In this document: piece by piece, positions 26,506 to 36,076 of the stretch
How the letters are laid out: the number at the start of each line of letters is the position of its first letter
How positions within the stretch are numbered: position 1 is the stretch's first letter
Made by a program: the position numbers and the translations under genes
DNA from: Vreelandella subglaciescola
GTDB lineage: Bacteria; Pseudomonadota; Gammaproteobacteria; Pseudomonadales; Halomonadaceae
Length of the DNA: 64,000 nt
NCBI RefSeq assembly: GCF_900142895.1
Contig: NZ_LT670847.1
Span: 2,852,001 to 2,916,000 of the forward strand
Direction of reading: 5' to 3'
Notes under the pieces: model-generated
Seen by the model: the letters and a program-made list of their open reading frames with translations, nothing else
Told to the model about the DNA's origin: nothing
The model's database searches: none

Positions 26506-29500
26506 TCGCGATACCCTTCTTTCTCCCTGGGTACTGGCGCTGCTGGTCACGGTGCTGGTCGCGATCCTGATAGGGTTTCAGCCGGCAAAGCGCTTTCTGG
26601 ACATGGATGAGCCGCAAACCGCGGGCGACAGGCATGCGGCACTGCTCGTTGCTCAAGCGCATGTCAAGGCGAATCCCGAGCGTCAGGATATGCGCCTTGA
26701 ATTGGCAAGGTTGCAGCTTGAGCTGCAGGAGCCTGAGGCCGCCGGCCGTACGCTGGCACCCCTGCAAGACGTCAGGGATGCCGAGGTGCAGTGGTGGTTG
26801 CTGGAACAGAAATGGCAGGCAATGAATGCGCTGTCAGGTACCGGCGAGACAAGCCAAAGACGACGTCGTGATTTTCATAAGCAGCTTCAGGACATCCATG
26901 AATCGTCGGGAATCGGAGACGTTACGCCAAATGTTGCGGCGTGGTCCCTGAGCCTTTCGCGCCTGGAGACGCTGGCAGGGCGATGGTTGGCAGTGGAGCG
27001 ACCGGAGCGGTCGGCGGAATGCTTTGAAGCATTGGCCAACCGTGATGACGATCGCCGGCCATACTGGCTGAGCCAGGCTGGTCATGCCTGGCTGCAGGCG
27101 GGTTTCCCCGAGCGCGCCGCCGCCGCATGGCATCGCGCCTGGCTTGCCAGTGACAACACCAAGCGCGATGTCACCATGCACGTTGTTCAGTGGTTTATGG
27201 CAGCAGCTTATGCAGGGGATGATGAGCGTCGCGAACTGGCTCGGCAATCGCTAACGGCGGCTATTCAGAGTGAAGGAGAGAGTGAGGGGGAAAGAAGTCT
27301 CGCGTATGCCCGAGAATATCTGGCGGTGTATCAGGATGACCCGGTGCTGTTGGATCTTGGCATTCGCATCGCGCTTGCCAACGATGCGCTGGATCAGGCC
27401 TTGAGGTGGAGCGAGCGCCTTCTGGCCCTGGACGGTCAAAATCCGCAAAGCCTGGAGCGCTTCACGGCTATCGCGCTGGCCGTGGGCCAGCCCGGGTTGG
27501 CGATCGGGAGCCTGCAGACGCTGAGCCGCCTGCAGCCGCAGCAGACCCGTTATCTGGAACAGTTGGCCAACGTGCAGCGCTGGACCGGTAACAGCGCACA
27601 GGCGCTGGCGGCGCTGGAGAAGCTCGCCCGGCAAACGGGTGACGCTGCCGTGGATCGCCAGGTGGTGGAGCTGGCTCTGCTCAGCTATGACCGCCAGGCG
27701 GCACTGTCGGCACTGCAGCGTCTGGATGCCGGAGGTGCGTTGACCGCTGCTGGACGTGGCCAGCTGATTGATGTGCTTAACGACCTGGGCAAGCCTGGCG
27801 CGGCAATCGACAAGCTGCGTTCCTGGCAGACCCGTAGCGGACTTTCAGTACCGCTAAGGGTGCGTTTGGCGACACTGCTGGAGTGGGTTGGTGAGTTGAA
27901 AGCCTCCGGGCAGGTCTGGGCGAGACTGACCGCCACGCCCGGCGCGCGACAGATCAAGGCGAGTGAAGAGCAGAGCCGGCTGTTGCGTCGGCAATGGCGC
28001 TTGACTGAGGCGATTGCGGCGCTGCCCGAGCACGACGCCGGAGCTCTTGCGCGTCGCGGCGAACTCGGCTGGGTAATCGGGCAAACGGATGAGGTGGTCG
28101 AAGCCTATCGAGAACTGTCCCGTCGTCGCCCGCTGACTGATACCGAGACGCAGCGATTGCTTCAGGCAGCCCGTGCTGACCAGGATATTGCGCTGGTGGC
28201 CAGAATGGCGGAAAACCTGTGGCGAGAGGACCGGGATCAGGAGGCCATCATTTTTGCCTTTCAGGCTGCGCAGGATCAGGGGCGCCCCGATATTGCCCAC
28301 CGGCTGCTTGCCCTGGCACAGCAGGCGCCGGAGCGCTTTGCCGACTCGCCCACCTACTGGGGCTTTCTTGGCTCTACCAAACTGCAGCAAGCCAGGCCGA
28401 TTGAAGCGCTGAACGCGTATCGTCAGGGCCTTGAGGTAGCGCCTGACAGCGTCAACCTGCGTTCCGGTGAGCTATATGCGATGGCTCAGCTCGGCAGGCC
28501 AGAGCTGCGTGAGCGATTGAACGATGCCCGTACTCTTGCCGCCCACAGTCAGCAGCTGACGCTTGCCATGGCCAGCGGTTGGGAATCTTTGGGCGAGATA
28601 GACAAGGCATCGTTATTATTCCGGCGTTCACTGTCTGGCCCCCGGCCGGCGCCGACGACGCTTGTCTCAAGTGCCGAAAACTTTGCGCGGACGGGAAGGG
28701 AAGGCGTTGCGCGTAAACTAAGGCGCCATGTTCTGCGTACCGAGGCGCCCACTCTTGCGCGTCAGCTGGAGCCTGACCACAACTTGACCGAAGGGGAGCT
28801 GTCGGCACAGCTGAATGCGCTTATCTGGTCATTGGGCGAAACAGGGGCGGTGGCCTCTGCCAGCTGGTATCAGCGCCTGGTCACTGGAACGCCGGCGCTG
28901 GCAGCTGAACCGGTCGAGCCGGGATTGCAGCTGCTCAACGTCCTTTCAGGCATGGGGCAAGACGCTCGATATCGCTATCTGGTGCGATATCGTGATGAAG
29001 CGGGCCTGCCGATGCCGGATTTTCATGCCTTGAACCTGGCCATCCGTCAGAATGATCACGAGGCTATTGCTCGCCTTCTTGATGAACCGTCCGCCGCGTT
29101 TACCCCGGCGGATCGACTGACAGCCCTGCAGCAACTTGGCCGGCGCAAGCAGGCATACGACGTTGCTGCCGGCCTGCAGGCATCGGGGATGGATATGCGC
29201 AGTGACATGGCATCGCTGAGAAAGCGCATGCCCAACCGTGCAGGAGTCTCCGCCAGATCCGGCGAGCTGGGAGATTTGTCCATGAATGAGTTCAAGGCCT
29301 CGATCAGCCGGACAGGAGGACGCTGGGGCACTGAGTTGGAGCTGGGTGAGCGTCAACTTGACGGTGATGACCTGGATCTTACGGTGATCGACGAAGGGGT
29401 CGATAACGAGCGTTTTGCACAGGTTGGTGCGGCGTATTACGGCGCGCGCAGCAAGGCGCAGGCCAATATCGGCGCAGTGAATAGCGATACGGGAAGCCAT

Positions 29501-30175
29501 CCACAGGCCGGCGTCAGCTATGAGCGGGATATCACCTCCCGCTTTAGCGTCAATGCCGGTATCGATTGGCAGAAGCCTGCGATGACCAACGACTACTTAC
29601 GTCTGTTTGCCATGCAGGATTCGCTCAGCTTCGGCTTTTCCTGGCAGCCGACCCGGCGTGACCGGTTTATCCTGGAGACCCGCAAGAGCCGCTTCAAAGA
29701 TCGTTTTGACGGTGATGACATTGGCGATGGGCAGCGGGTGGCGTCCGTGTGGGAGCACGCTCTGGTACAGGGTGCCACACGACGAGTGGGGCTGAGCCTG
29801 TTCGCCAGTCACGACGCTCAGCAGGCAGACGACAACATGCCCAGGGCGCTGCAACCCTTGTTACCCACAGATGCTACGCCGGAAGATTTGATAAGCGATG
29901 ACACCACGTTTCTGGGGGCAGGCATCAGCGTGTCGCGCGGCGTGCCCGGGGAGGCTTATCCGGATGTGGCATCACCCCGCTGGCGGCTTGAGTTCGGCGC
30001 GGGACATCAATGGCCCAGCGGTGATTTTGCCGGCAGCGCATCGGTTGCCGTGGGTTCGCGAGTCTTCGGCGGAGACGAGATATCTATTGACGCGTCAATT
30101 GACCAAGGCACCGGAGCCGACGCGACGACCCGCGTGAGCGCCGGCATCCAGTATCAGATTTTTCTTGAACCCTGA
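26495..30175 (+). CDS. pelB: PelB: TPR scaffold and outer-membrane porin of Pel export
   Basis: A 1226-aa protein (P. aeruginosa PelB 1193). A single N-terminal membrane anchor (LLSPWVLALLVTVLVAILIG) is followed by a very long helical region of tetratricopeptide-type repeats with recurring Ala/Leu/Arg-rich A-B helix pairs (to about residue 900), then a C-terminal beta-barrel of roughly 300 residues with alternating strands such as RFSVNAGIDWQ and RWRLEFGAGHQW, ending in a terminal aromatic-type strand IQYQIFLEP. The barrel is the export pore, the TPRs bind PelA. The GTG start has GGAGG 7 bases upstream and overlaps pelA by 11 bases; the longer frame enters pelA. The gene is intact. Confidence 0.92.
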   Translation: MSLDRDTLLSPWVLALLVTVLVAILIGFQPAKRFLDMDEPQTAGDRHAALLVAQAHVKANPERQDMRLELARLQLELQEPEAAGRTLAPLQDVRDAEVQWWLLEQKWQAMNALSGTGETSQRRRRDFHKQLQDIHESSGIGDVTPNVAAWSLSLSRLETLAGRWLAVERPERSAECFEALANRDDDRRPYWLSQAGHAWLQAGFPERAAAAWHRAWLASDNTKRDVTMHVVQWFMAAAYAGDDERRELARQSLTAAIQSEGESEGERSLAYAREYLAVYQDDPVLLDLGIRIALANDALDQALRWSERLLALDGQNPQSLERFTAIALAVGQPGLAIGSLQTLSRLQPQQTRYLEQLANVQRWTGNSAQALAALEKLARQTGDAAVDRQVVELALLSYDRQAALSALQRLDAGGALTAAGRGQLIDVLNDLGKPGAAIDKLRSWQTRSGLSVPLRVRLATLLEWVGELKASGQVWARLTATPGARQIKASEEQSRLLRRQWRLTEAIAALPEHDAGALARRGELGWVIGQTDEVVEAYRELSRRRPLTDTETQRLLQAARADQDIALVARMAENLWREDRDQEAIIFAFQAAQDQGRPDIAHRLLALAQQAPERFADSPTYWGFLGSTKLQQARPIEALNAYRQGLEVAPDSVNLRSGELYAMAQLGRPELRERLNDARTLAAHSQQLTLAMASGWESLGEIDKASLLFRRSLSGPRPAPTTLVSSAENFARTGREGVARKLRRHVLRTEAPTLARQLEPDHNLTEGELSAQLNALIWSLGETGAVASASWYQRLVTGTPALAAEPVEPGLQLLNVLSGMGQDARYRYLVRYRDEAGLPMPDFHALNLAIRQNDHEAIARLLDEPSAAFTPADRLTALQQLGRRKQAYDVAAGLQASGMDMRSDMASLRKRMPNRAGVSARSGELGDLSMNEFKASISRTGGRWGTELELGERQLDGDDLDLTVIDEGVDNERFAQVGAAYYGARSKAQANIGAVNSDTGSHPQAGVSYERDITSRFSVNAGIDWQKPAMTNDYLRLFAMQDSLSFGFSWQPTRRDRFILETRKSRFKDRFDGDDIGDGQRVASVWEHALVQGATRRVGLSLFASHDAQQADDNMPRALQPLLPTDATPEDLISDDTTFLGAGISVSRGVPGEAYPDVASPRWRLEFGAGHQWPSGDFAGSASVAVGSRVFGGDEISIDASIDQGTGADATTRVSAGIQYQIFLEP

Positions 30176-30202
30176 TAGATGACTTTTCCAAAGGATTTTT
30201 AT

Positions 30203-30736
30203 ATGAAATTTGCTGCTTGGCGTATCGTTTTCCCTCTGTTACTGACGTTGCTGCTTGGTGCCTGCAGTTCCATTCACCAACTTGAGTCAAGCGAGCCGAT
30301 CGCCCGCGATGCCGGCTGGGCCATGGCGTCTTTATCCAATCATTCCGAGACACCCTTGGCAGGTGAGCGAGCGGCGGGAACGCTATTGACGTTGCTACAA
30401 CAGCGTGGCTTGTCTCCTTTGCATGAAATCCCGCGCTCCGGGCCGGTGAACCCCTTGGCGTTGGATAACGATGCCGACCTACAGGCTGCCTTGTCCCGGG
30501 CTCAGAAGCAGGGTGCTGTGTATGTGGTAACCGGTGCTATCGACGAGTGGCACTACAAAGCCGGGCTTGATGGTGAGCCTGCAGTGGCCGTTAGCCTGCA
30601 GGTTCGCAATGCCAATACGGGCATAGTGCTTTGGAGCGCCAGTGGCGCGCGCAGCGGGTGGGGTTTCTCAACGTTGAACGGCGTTGGGGCGGAATTGTTA
30701 AGCGATCTGGTTGATGACCTTCCCTTGACGCCTTGA
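30203..30736 (+). CDS. pelC: PelC: outer-membrane lipoprotein of Pel export
   Basis: A 177-aa lipoprotein. The signal peptide KFAAWRIVFPLLLTLLLGAC ends in a lipobox with the lipidated cysteine at residue 21. The rest is an alpha/beta domain with GPVNPLALDNDADLQAALSRA and a Trp-containing strand VLWSASGARSG. In P. aeruginosa PelC forms a dodecameric ring at the periplasmic face of the PelB pore that funnels the cationic polymer. The ATG at 30203 with AAAGGA is preferred over one eight codons earlier because the signal peptide then starts at once. 27 bases separate it from pelB. Confidence 0.9.
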   Translation: MKFAAWRIVFPLLLTLLLGACSSIHQLESSEPIARDAGWAMASLSNHSETPLAGERAAGTLLTLLQQRGLSPLHEIPRSGPVNPLALDNDADLQAALSRAQKQGAVYVVTGAIDEWHYKAGLDGEPAVAVSLQVRNANTGIVLWSASGARSGWGFSTLNGVGAELLSDLVDDLPLTP

Positions 30737-30743
30737 GGTAGAC

Positions 30744-32138
30744 ATGAAATCTGTCGATTACCGCATTGGCGAGGCCAATCATCCCATTGCCGTGGATGGT
30801 AGTGCTGTTCGCCGCCCCGATGATATTTCGCTCGGCATGCCAGGTCTTTTGCGACGCCTGCTTGAAACATTGTTGCTGGCCCTGCTGTTTCCTGGCCTCG
30901 GGCTTTTGCTGAGCCCAGAGGATCCCCTTTTCATGGAGCAGGGAATCCCCTGGCTCCTCATGGTGGCACCGTTATTGATAGGCGTGCGTTACGGAACGTC
31001 GCTGGCGCTCTTGGCTGTTGCCATTGAAGCTCTGTTGCTTGGGGCTTCAACCTATGATGTGGAGACGGCAAGGTGGGATGCGGATATTCTGCTTGCCGGG
31101 CATGTGATTGCGCTGTGTGTGGTCGCGGTCTTGTGTGGTGAACTGTCGGCTCAGCAGCGGCGAAAGCTGCGCCAGATGCACGTCCTGAATAAAGCGATGG
31201 CGCATCGTCAGGAGAGTTTTCTGCGTCATTATCATGTGCTGCGTGTGTCCCATGATCAGCTGGTCGAGCATCTGGCCGCGGCACCCTTTGCGCTGCGGGA
31301 TACGTTGACTCACCTCGAGCGTCAGTTCTGCGAGAGGTTGGGGGCCCGCCGGGGAAGCTTGGCTGATGTCGGTAATGAAGTGCTGTTATTCATTGCCCAG
31401 CATAGCCGTATTCAGCGTGCTGCGCTGATCATGGTCGATGACCAAATGCGACCGCAGCCGCCTGTTGCCTGGCTGGGCGCACAGTGTGAGCTGTCGCTCC
31501 AGGATGCCATGTTGCTGGAAAGCATAAGCAGCAAAAAGCTGATTTCACTTCGCGATATGCTGAGTGCAGATGCCAACAGCCCCGTGGCTGTGATTCCTCT
31601 GGTAGACGTGGATAGCCGGCTTCATGGTGTCATCGTGGTAATCGACATGCCGTTTATTGATTTCAGTGACAGCCAGATGCACATGTTGACCGTCATCGGA
31701 GCACGCTTGGGTGACTTGACGGGCATGGCGCATCAGAACCGCCCGGATTTGAAGACTTCTGTCCGTCAGTGGGTCAAGCACGCGCAGCATGAGCGTCTTT
31801 CGTCCTTGTTGGCCAGCGTCACTTTTCAACCTGAGTTGAACGACAAAATACCTGAAGTATTCTGGCTGATTGACTCTCATCGGCGCGGTCTCGACCAGGC
31901 CTGGTGTCTGACCGCAAGCGACGGCACTACAACGATCGTTCTCCTGATGCCTCTGTCGCCGGCGAAAGATATTCAGGCCTACAAGGAGCGAATGGCGCCG
32001 CTTATCGAACAAACGCTTGAGAGCCATGCTGAAGCCACGAGTATCGACTGGCTTTATCGTGCGGTGGATGGCACGGCGACAGCCGATGAGTTACTCCGTG
32101 CCTTGGTCGATGGGGAAGAAATGCATGCGAGCCTTTGA
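30744..32138 (+). CDS. pelD: PelD: c-di-GMP receptor of the Pel synthase complex
   Basis: A 464-aa inner-membrane protein (P. aeruginosa 455). Four hydrophobic segments lie between about residues 38 and 140, followed by a helical stalk rich in Arg/Gln/His, a GAF-like domain (about 190-330) and a degenerate GGDEF-like domain. The GGDEF active site is lacking, but the inhibitory-site motif RxxD is kept as RGLD at residues 381-384, which in P. aeruginosa binds a c-di-GMP dimer and switches on polymerisation. The start lies 7 bases after pelC and the end overlaps pelE. Intact; c-di-GMP control is inferred from the motif. Confidence 0.93.
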   Translation: MKSVDYRIGEANHPIAVDGSAVRRPDDISLGMPGLLRRLLETLLLALLFPGLGLLLSPEDPLFMEQGIPWLLMVAPLLIGVRYGTSLALLAVAIEALLLGASTYDVETARWDADILLAGHVIALCVVAVLCGELSAQQRRKLRQMHVLNKAMAHRQESFLRHYHVLRVSHDQLVEHLAAAPFALRDTLTHLERQFCERLGARRGSLADVGNEVLLFIAQHSRIQRAALIMVDDQMRPQPPVAWLGAQCELSLQDAMLLESISSKKLISLRDMLSADANSPVAVIPLVDVDSRLHGVIVVIDMPFIDFSDSQMHMLTVIGARLGDLTGMAHQNRPDLKTSVRQWVKHAQHERLSSLLASVTFQPELNDKIPEVFWLIDSHRRGLDQAWCLTASDGTTTIVLLMPLSPAKDIQAYKERMAPLIEQTLESHAEATSIDWLYRAVDGTATADELLRALVDGEEMHASL

Positions 32139-33177
32139 GCTGTTGATCCGTATTTTTCTTTATCTCACTGGTAGCGCCTTGCAATGCCTGGCGTTCTGGC
32201 AGTGGCTTTTCCCGGCATCTCTTCCACAGGCTGTGCCGTATTGGCCATTGTATGCCGGCAACGATCCGGAGCCGCTTGTCCTTGTTTATGTGGCAGGTGC
32301 TTTCTTGCAGGCCATAAGTGTTTGCGGATGGGGGCGTCTCCGTGAAAAAGCACTGTATGGCCGGTTTCTGTGCGTTGTATTGGTAATGCTCGCTTTGCCG
32401 ATAGTTGGCAGTGCCGGCGTTGCCCTTATTATCCTGTCTACGGCCTTTATGCCTCGCGATGACAGCGCGGCACGTTACACGTCTTATTCACTCCCGGGCC
32501 TGATGAATCAGGAAGTTGAACCGCCGGCTCTGTCTAGCCAGGCGCTACGCGAGGGGCTGGCCAGTGTCTTGACGTCAGCAAGCGACCCCCGGCGGCGGCA
32601 GAAAGCACTGCTGCAAGCCCAGCATTTGCCTCTTCGTCGCGCTGTGGCATTGATGCGCATCGGGGTGGGGGATGATGCTGATGAAGTTCGCTTGCTGGGG
32701 TATTCGATGTTGGATCGGCTGGAGCGAAGGCTGGAAACCGAGCTTGGCCATCTGAGAAAACGTCTCGAAAAAGAAGGTGACCCGCTGGGCAATATCCACG
32801 TTGCCTTGGCCAGCCTGTGTGGGGAATACGCTTACCTGGAGCTGACCCAGGGAAAGGTGAGAGAGGCGATGCTGGATGAGGCGATTAGCTACCAGGAGAA
32901 AGCGATTGCCGTCTATCCCTGTGCGGAAAGATGGAAATATTACGCGCGGCTGTCCCTTGAACGAGGTTATCTGGAAAATGCCGATTACGGGCTTGCCAAG
33001 GCACGCGAGTTTGGCCTCGCCTCCGCTCGCCTGCATGTCTTCGAGGCAGAAATTGCTTATAAGTGCAGGGATATCAAACGCTTGAAAAAAGTCTTGGCGC
33101 ACCTTACAGCATCACAAAGCCTTCCCCCCGTTCTTCGTCGGCCCCTGGAGTATTGGCAATGCACTACCCCCGGTTAA
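32125..33177 (+). CDS. pelE: PelE: inner-membrane TPR protein of the Pel synthase complex
   Basis: A 350-aa protein (P. aeruginosa about 329) with two N-terminal membrane segments, FLYLTGSALQCLAFWQWLF and, after ALYGRF, LCVVLVMLALPIVGSAGVALIIL, then a cytoplasmic helical domain with TPR-like repeats (LERGYLENADYGLAKAREFG). PelE bridges PelD and PelF/PelG. The ATG lies inside the last codons of pelD and is preceded by GGGGAAG; the longer reading would sit entirely within pelD. pelF overlaps its end by 19 bases. Intact. Confidence 0.88.
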   Translation: MRAFELLIRIFLYLTGSALQCLAFWQWLFPASLPQAVPYWPLYAGNDPEPLVLVYVAGAFLQAISVCGWGRLREKALYGRFLCVVLVMLALPIVGSAGVALIILSTAFMPRDDSAARYTSYSLPGLMNQEVEPPALSSQALREGLASVLTSASDPRRRQKALLQAQHLPLRRAVALMRIGVGDDADEVRLLGYSMLDRLERRLETELGHLRKRLEKEGDPLGNIHVALASLCGEYAYLELTQGKVREAMLDEAISYQEKAIAVYPCAERWKYYARLSLERGYLENADYGLAKAREFGLASARLHVFEAEIAYKCRDIKRLKKVLAHLTASQSLPPVLRRPLEYWQCTTPG

Positions 33178-34718
33178 CTAAAAATGATCCTCCAGCGGAC
33201 GTTGTCCTGTTGCTTGAGGGGACTTACCCCATGGTTCAGGGGGGCGTTGCTGGCTGGGTGGAGCAGTTGATAAAAGGCCTCCCCGATTGGCGATTTGCCG
33301 TGGTGTTTATCGGTAGCCGCAAGGAAAACTATGCGGAAATAAAATACGATATCCCTGATAACCTGGTGCATCTTGAGCTTCACTATTTGATGGATGGATC
33401 CGATCATGATGTGTTGGCAGGCTCCAGGCGACGCGGATGTCCCGCCGCTTTTGCTCGTTCTCGCGAGCTTCATGAGCAGTTGCGTAATGAAGATGTGCAC
33501 GCTGGCGATGTCCTTGGTGATGTTGTCCGTTTGGTGAGTAACGGTGGCGCGCTGAACAGGGACAATTTCCTTCATGAAAAGCTTTCATGGAATGAAATCG
33601 TCAGAAACTACGAAGCGAATTGTAGTAAAACGTCATTTCTGGATTATTTCTGGACGATCAGAAACATGCATCTGCCCGTCTTTACGCTGGCTGAGATAGC
33701 CGGCCAGTTACCCAGGGGGCGGTGTTTTCATGCGGCCTCGACGGGATACGCTGGTTTTCTCGGGGCGATGGCGCATCATTTGACCGGGACGCCGTTGCTT
33801 GTCAGTGAACATGGTATCTATACCAAAGAGCGCCATATCGACCTGCTTGAAGCAGACTGGATTCATACGCCCAAAGACCCGTTAAGCCATGGTTTTAGTG
33901 CCGATACCGGCTATCTTCGTGATTTGTGGATTCGCTTTTTTCAAAGCCTCGGGCGAATGACCTATAGCGCCGCTGAGTCAGTGACTACGCTTTACGAAGG
34001 CAATCAGCAGCGTCAGATAAAAGATGGCGCGGACCCTGGCAAAACCTGCCTTATTCCCAACGGTATCCGTCTCGAGCGTTTCCGTCCATTGCGCGAAATG
34101 ACGGCGGCTAATATGCGTCCTGTGGTTGTGTTGCTGGGACGAGTAACACCGATCAAGGATATCAAAACCTTCTTGCGAGCCGTAAAACACCTGCTTTATC
34201 GCATACCGGAAGCAGAAGCCTGGGTTGTCGGGCCTGACGGAGAAGATCCGGGTTACTCGCGGGAATGCCATGATCTGGCCGACCAGCTGATGCTGGGTGA
34301 CCGGCTGCGCTTTCTGGGCTACCAGCGGATTGACGATATTCTGCCACAAGCCCGACTAGTGGTGCTGACATCAATCAGCGAGGCGCAGCCGCTCGTGATT
34401 CTGGAGTCCCTGGCCTCGGGAGTGCCCGTTGTAACCACGGACGTAGGGGCATGCCGAGAGATGGTGCTGGGTAACGGTAGCGCTGAACAGGCAGCCGGCA
34501 GGGTTGTGCCAATTGCGAACCCTGAAGCTACCGCCGGTGCCATGGCAGAGCTTTTGCTCTCTGAAAGCCGTTGGCAAAAGGCGCGCGATGTAGGCATTGA
34601 GCGTGTTGAGGCTCAGTATTCTGAAGCTCTGATGCTCAGCCGCTATGAGGCCTTGTATCGTGATGGTGCCAGGCAGGATGAAGCAGCGACGGATTTCGCT
34701 CAGGAAAGGACGCAATAA
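33159..34718 (+). CDS. pelF: PelF: Pel glycosyltransferase (GT4)
   Basis: PelF is the cytosolic GT-B glycosyltransferase that polymerises Pel from UDP-sugars. The 519-aa sequence (P. aeruginosa 507) opens with VVLLLEGTYPMVQGGVAGWV, the PelF family start, and contains SEHGIYTKER, PNGIRLERF, VVLLGRVTPIKDIKTF and the nucleotide-sugar EX7E motif with E408 and E416 in SEAQPLVILES. Start chosen at MHYPRLTK, with GGAG upstream, overlapping pelE. The stop codon is intact although the ISL3 target duplication begins within its last codons: the duplicated CAATAATA contains the TAA. Confidence 0.94.
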   Translation: MHYPRLTKNDPPADVVLLLEGTYPMVQGGVAGWVEQLIKGLPDWRFAVVFIGSRKENYAEIKYDIPDNLVHLELHYLMDGSDHDVLAGSRRRGCPAAFARSRELHEQLRNEDVHAGDVLGDVVRLVSNGGALNRDNFLHEKLSWNEIVRNYEANCSKTSFLDYFWTIRNMHLPVFTLAEIAGQLPRGRCFHAASTGYAGFLGAMAHHLTGTPLLVSEHGIYTKERHIDLLEADWIHTPKDPLSHGFSADTGYLRDLWIRFFQSLGRMTYSAAESVTTLYEGNQQRQIKDGADPGKTCLIPNGIRLERFRPLREMTAANMRPVVVLLGRVTPIKDIKTFLRAVKHLLYRIPEAEAWVVGPDGEDPGYSRECHDLADQLMLGDRLRFLGYQRIDDILPQARLVVLTSISEAQPLVILESLASGVPVVTTDVGACREMVLGNGSAEQAAGRVVPIANPEATAGAMAELLLSESRWQKARDVGIERVEAQYSEALMLSRYEALYRDGARQDEAATDFAQERTQ

Positions 34719-34720
34719 TA

Positions 34721-36069
34721 GGCTCTTCGTCGTTAGGTGTGGAATTCGCCCCCTAAATTAGGCCAAAATATGGCCTCCACAACGACAGGAAATATGACAT
34801 GGATGGCACTAAGATTCTGACCCTCGGCCTGGGCCTTGAAGCGCCCTGGATTCTCAAGGAGCAGCACCTGGATACCGCCGTGTCACCTCACCGCTTGAAC
34901 CTCACCGTCGAGGCAGAACGTGGCAGCCTTTACCCTTGCCCCGAGTGTGGTGACGCTTGCCCGGCGCATGATTTTGCCGACAAGACCTGGCGGCACCTGA
35001 ACTTCTTTCAACATCACTGCTATCTGCATGCGCGAGTGCCGCGCACCAAGTGCCCCACGCACGGCATTAAGCGGATCGAGGTCCCCTGGGCCCGCCCCGG
35101 TAGCGATTTCACCCTGTTGTTTGAGCAGGCCGCCATGGCTCTGGTCAGGGAGATGCCGGTGCTCGCCGCCGCTCGCCTGATAGAGATCACCGACAAGCGG
35201 TTATGGCGTATCGTGCATCACTATGTCGGGTGCATGCTCGACCAACTTGACCTCTCTCAGGTTAAGGCCGTGGGGCTTGATGAAACCGCCGCCAAGCGCG
35301 GCCATCGCTACGTCACCGTATTTCTGGATATGCAGCGCAAGAGCGAGCCGGTTGTCTTCGCGATACCCGGCCGTGGCAAGGCCACCGTCAAGGCCTTCAG
35401 CGAGTTTTTGGCTGCACATCAGGGCGACCCTCAGGCCGTTCAGGAAGTGGTCTGCGATATGTCGCCAGCCTTCCTCAAAGGCGTGGAAGAGCACCTGCCC
35501 AAGGCCGAGGTCACCGTCGACTGGTTTCATATCGTGCAGATCTTCACGCGCGCCCTTGATGACGTCAGAAAGCGTGAGCGGCGCGAGCAGGAACCCCCCA
35601 AGCACTTACGCTGGGCTGTCTTGCGCAATGCCGACGCCGGCAACTTAACGGCTAATCAAATCGCTGCGCTGCAGGAACTGATGGCCGACCAGAGCGCCAC
35701 GGCCGACGCTTGGATCATCAAAGAGAAACTGCGCTGGATTCAGCAGGCACCCACGCTTCGCGGGGCTCGCTGGCGAATCACGCGCTTCCTCAATTTTGCC
35801 CGAGAGGCGATCGCTGGCAAGGGCCTGCTGTCTCCGATGAATAAGGCGCTGAATACCCTGGAACGGCATACCGACCGCGTTATCCGCCGCTGGTTATCGG
35901 GCCTGACCAACGCACGGTTGGAAGGGATGAATAGCCTGTTTCAAGCGGCCCGATCACGCGCTCGCGGCTACCGAAACGAGAGCACTTTCATCACCATGAT
36001 CTACCTGATTGGCAGCCCTGTGGGCAGCATGCTGGATCAGGCCAAATCCACATGAAACGTCGAAGAGCC
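34721..36069 (+). mobile_element. ISL3-family element, copy 2 (pelF/pelG junction)
   Basis: Same 1349-bp element as copy 1 and in the same orientation. A perfect 8-bp duplication, CAATAATA, flanks it at 34713-34720 and 36070-36077. Before insertion the pelF stop and the pelG ATG were separated by one base; the element now separates pelG from the AGGAAAGGA ribosome-binding site in the pelF tail. Confidence 0.95.
34799..36055 (+). CDS. ISL3-family transposase, copy 2
   Basis: Identical in protein sequence to the transposase at 19606-20862, with the same zinc-finger, HTH and DDE features. Open frames in other phases are also identical, so the DNA is nearly or fully identical. It is read in the direction of the pel genes; transcription from it, or from the upstream pel genes reading through, would be needed to express pelG. 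Confidence 0.94.
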   Translation: MDGTKILTLGLGLEAPWILKEQHLDTAVSPHRLNLTVEAERGSLYPCPECGDACPAHDFADKTWRHLNFFQHHCYLHARVPRTKCPTHGIKRIEVPWARPGSDFTLLFEQAAMALVREMPVLAAARLIEITDKRLWRIVHHYVGCMLDQLDLSQVKAVGLDETAAKRGHRYVTVFLDMQRKSEPVVFAIPGRGKATVKAFSEFLAAHQGDPQAVQEVVCDMSPAFLKGVEEHLPKAEVTVDWFHIVQIFTRALDDVRKRERREQEPPKHLRWAVLRNADAGNLTANQIAALQELMADQSATADAWIIKEKLRWIQQAPTLRGARWRITRFLNFAREAIAGKGLLSPMNKALNTLERHTDRVIRRWLSGLTNARLEGMNSLFQAARSRARGYRNESTFITMIYLIGSPVGSMLDQAKST

Positions 36070-36076
36070 CAATAAT

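Noticed and set aside
19528..36069. ISL3-flanked composite transposon carrying pel
   Set aside because: Each copy has its own distinct 8-bp target duplication, so they inserted independently.
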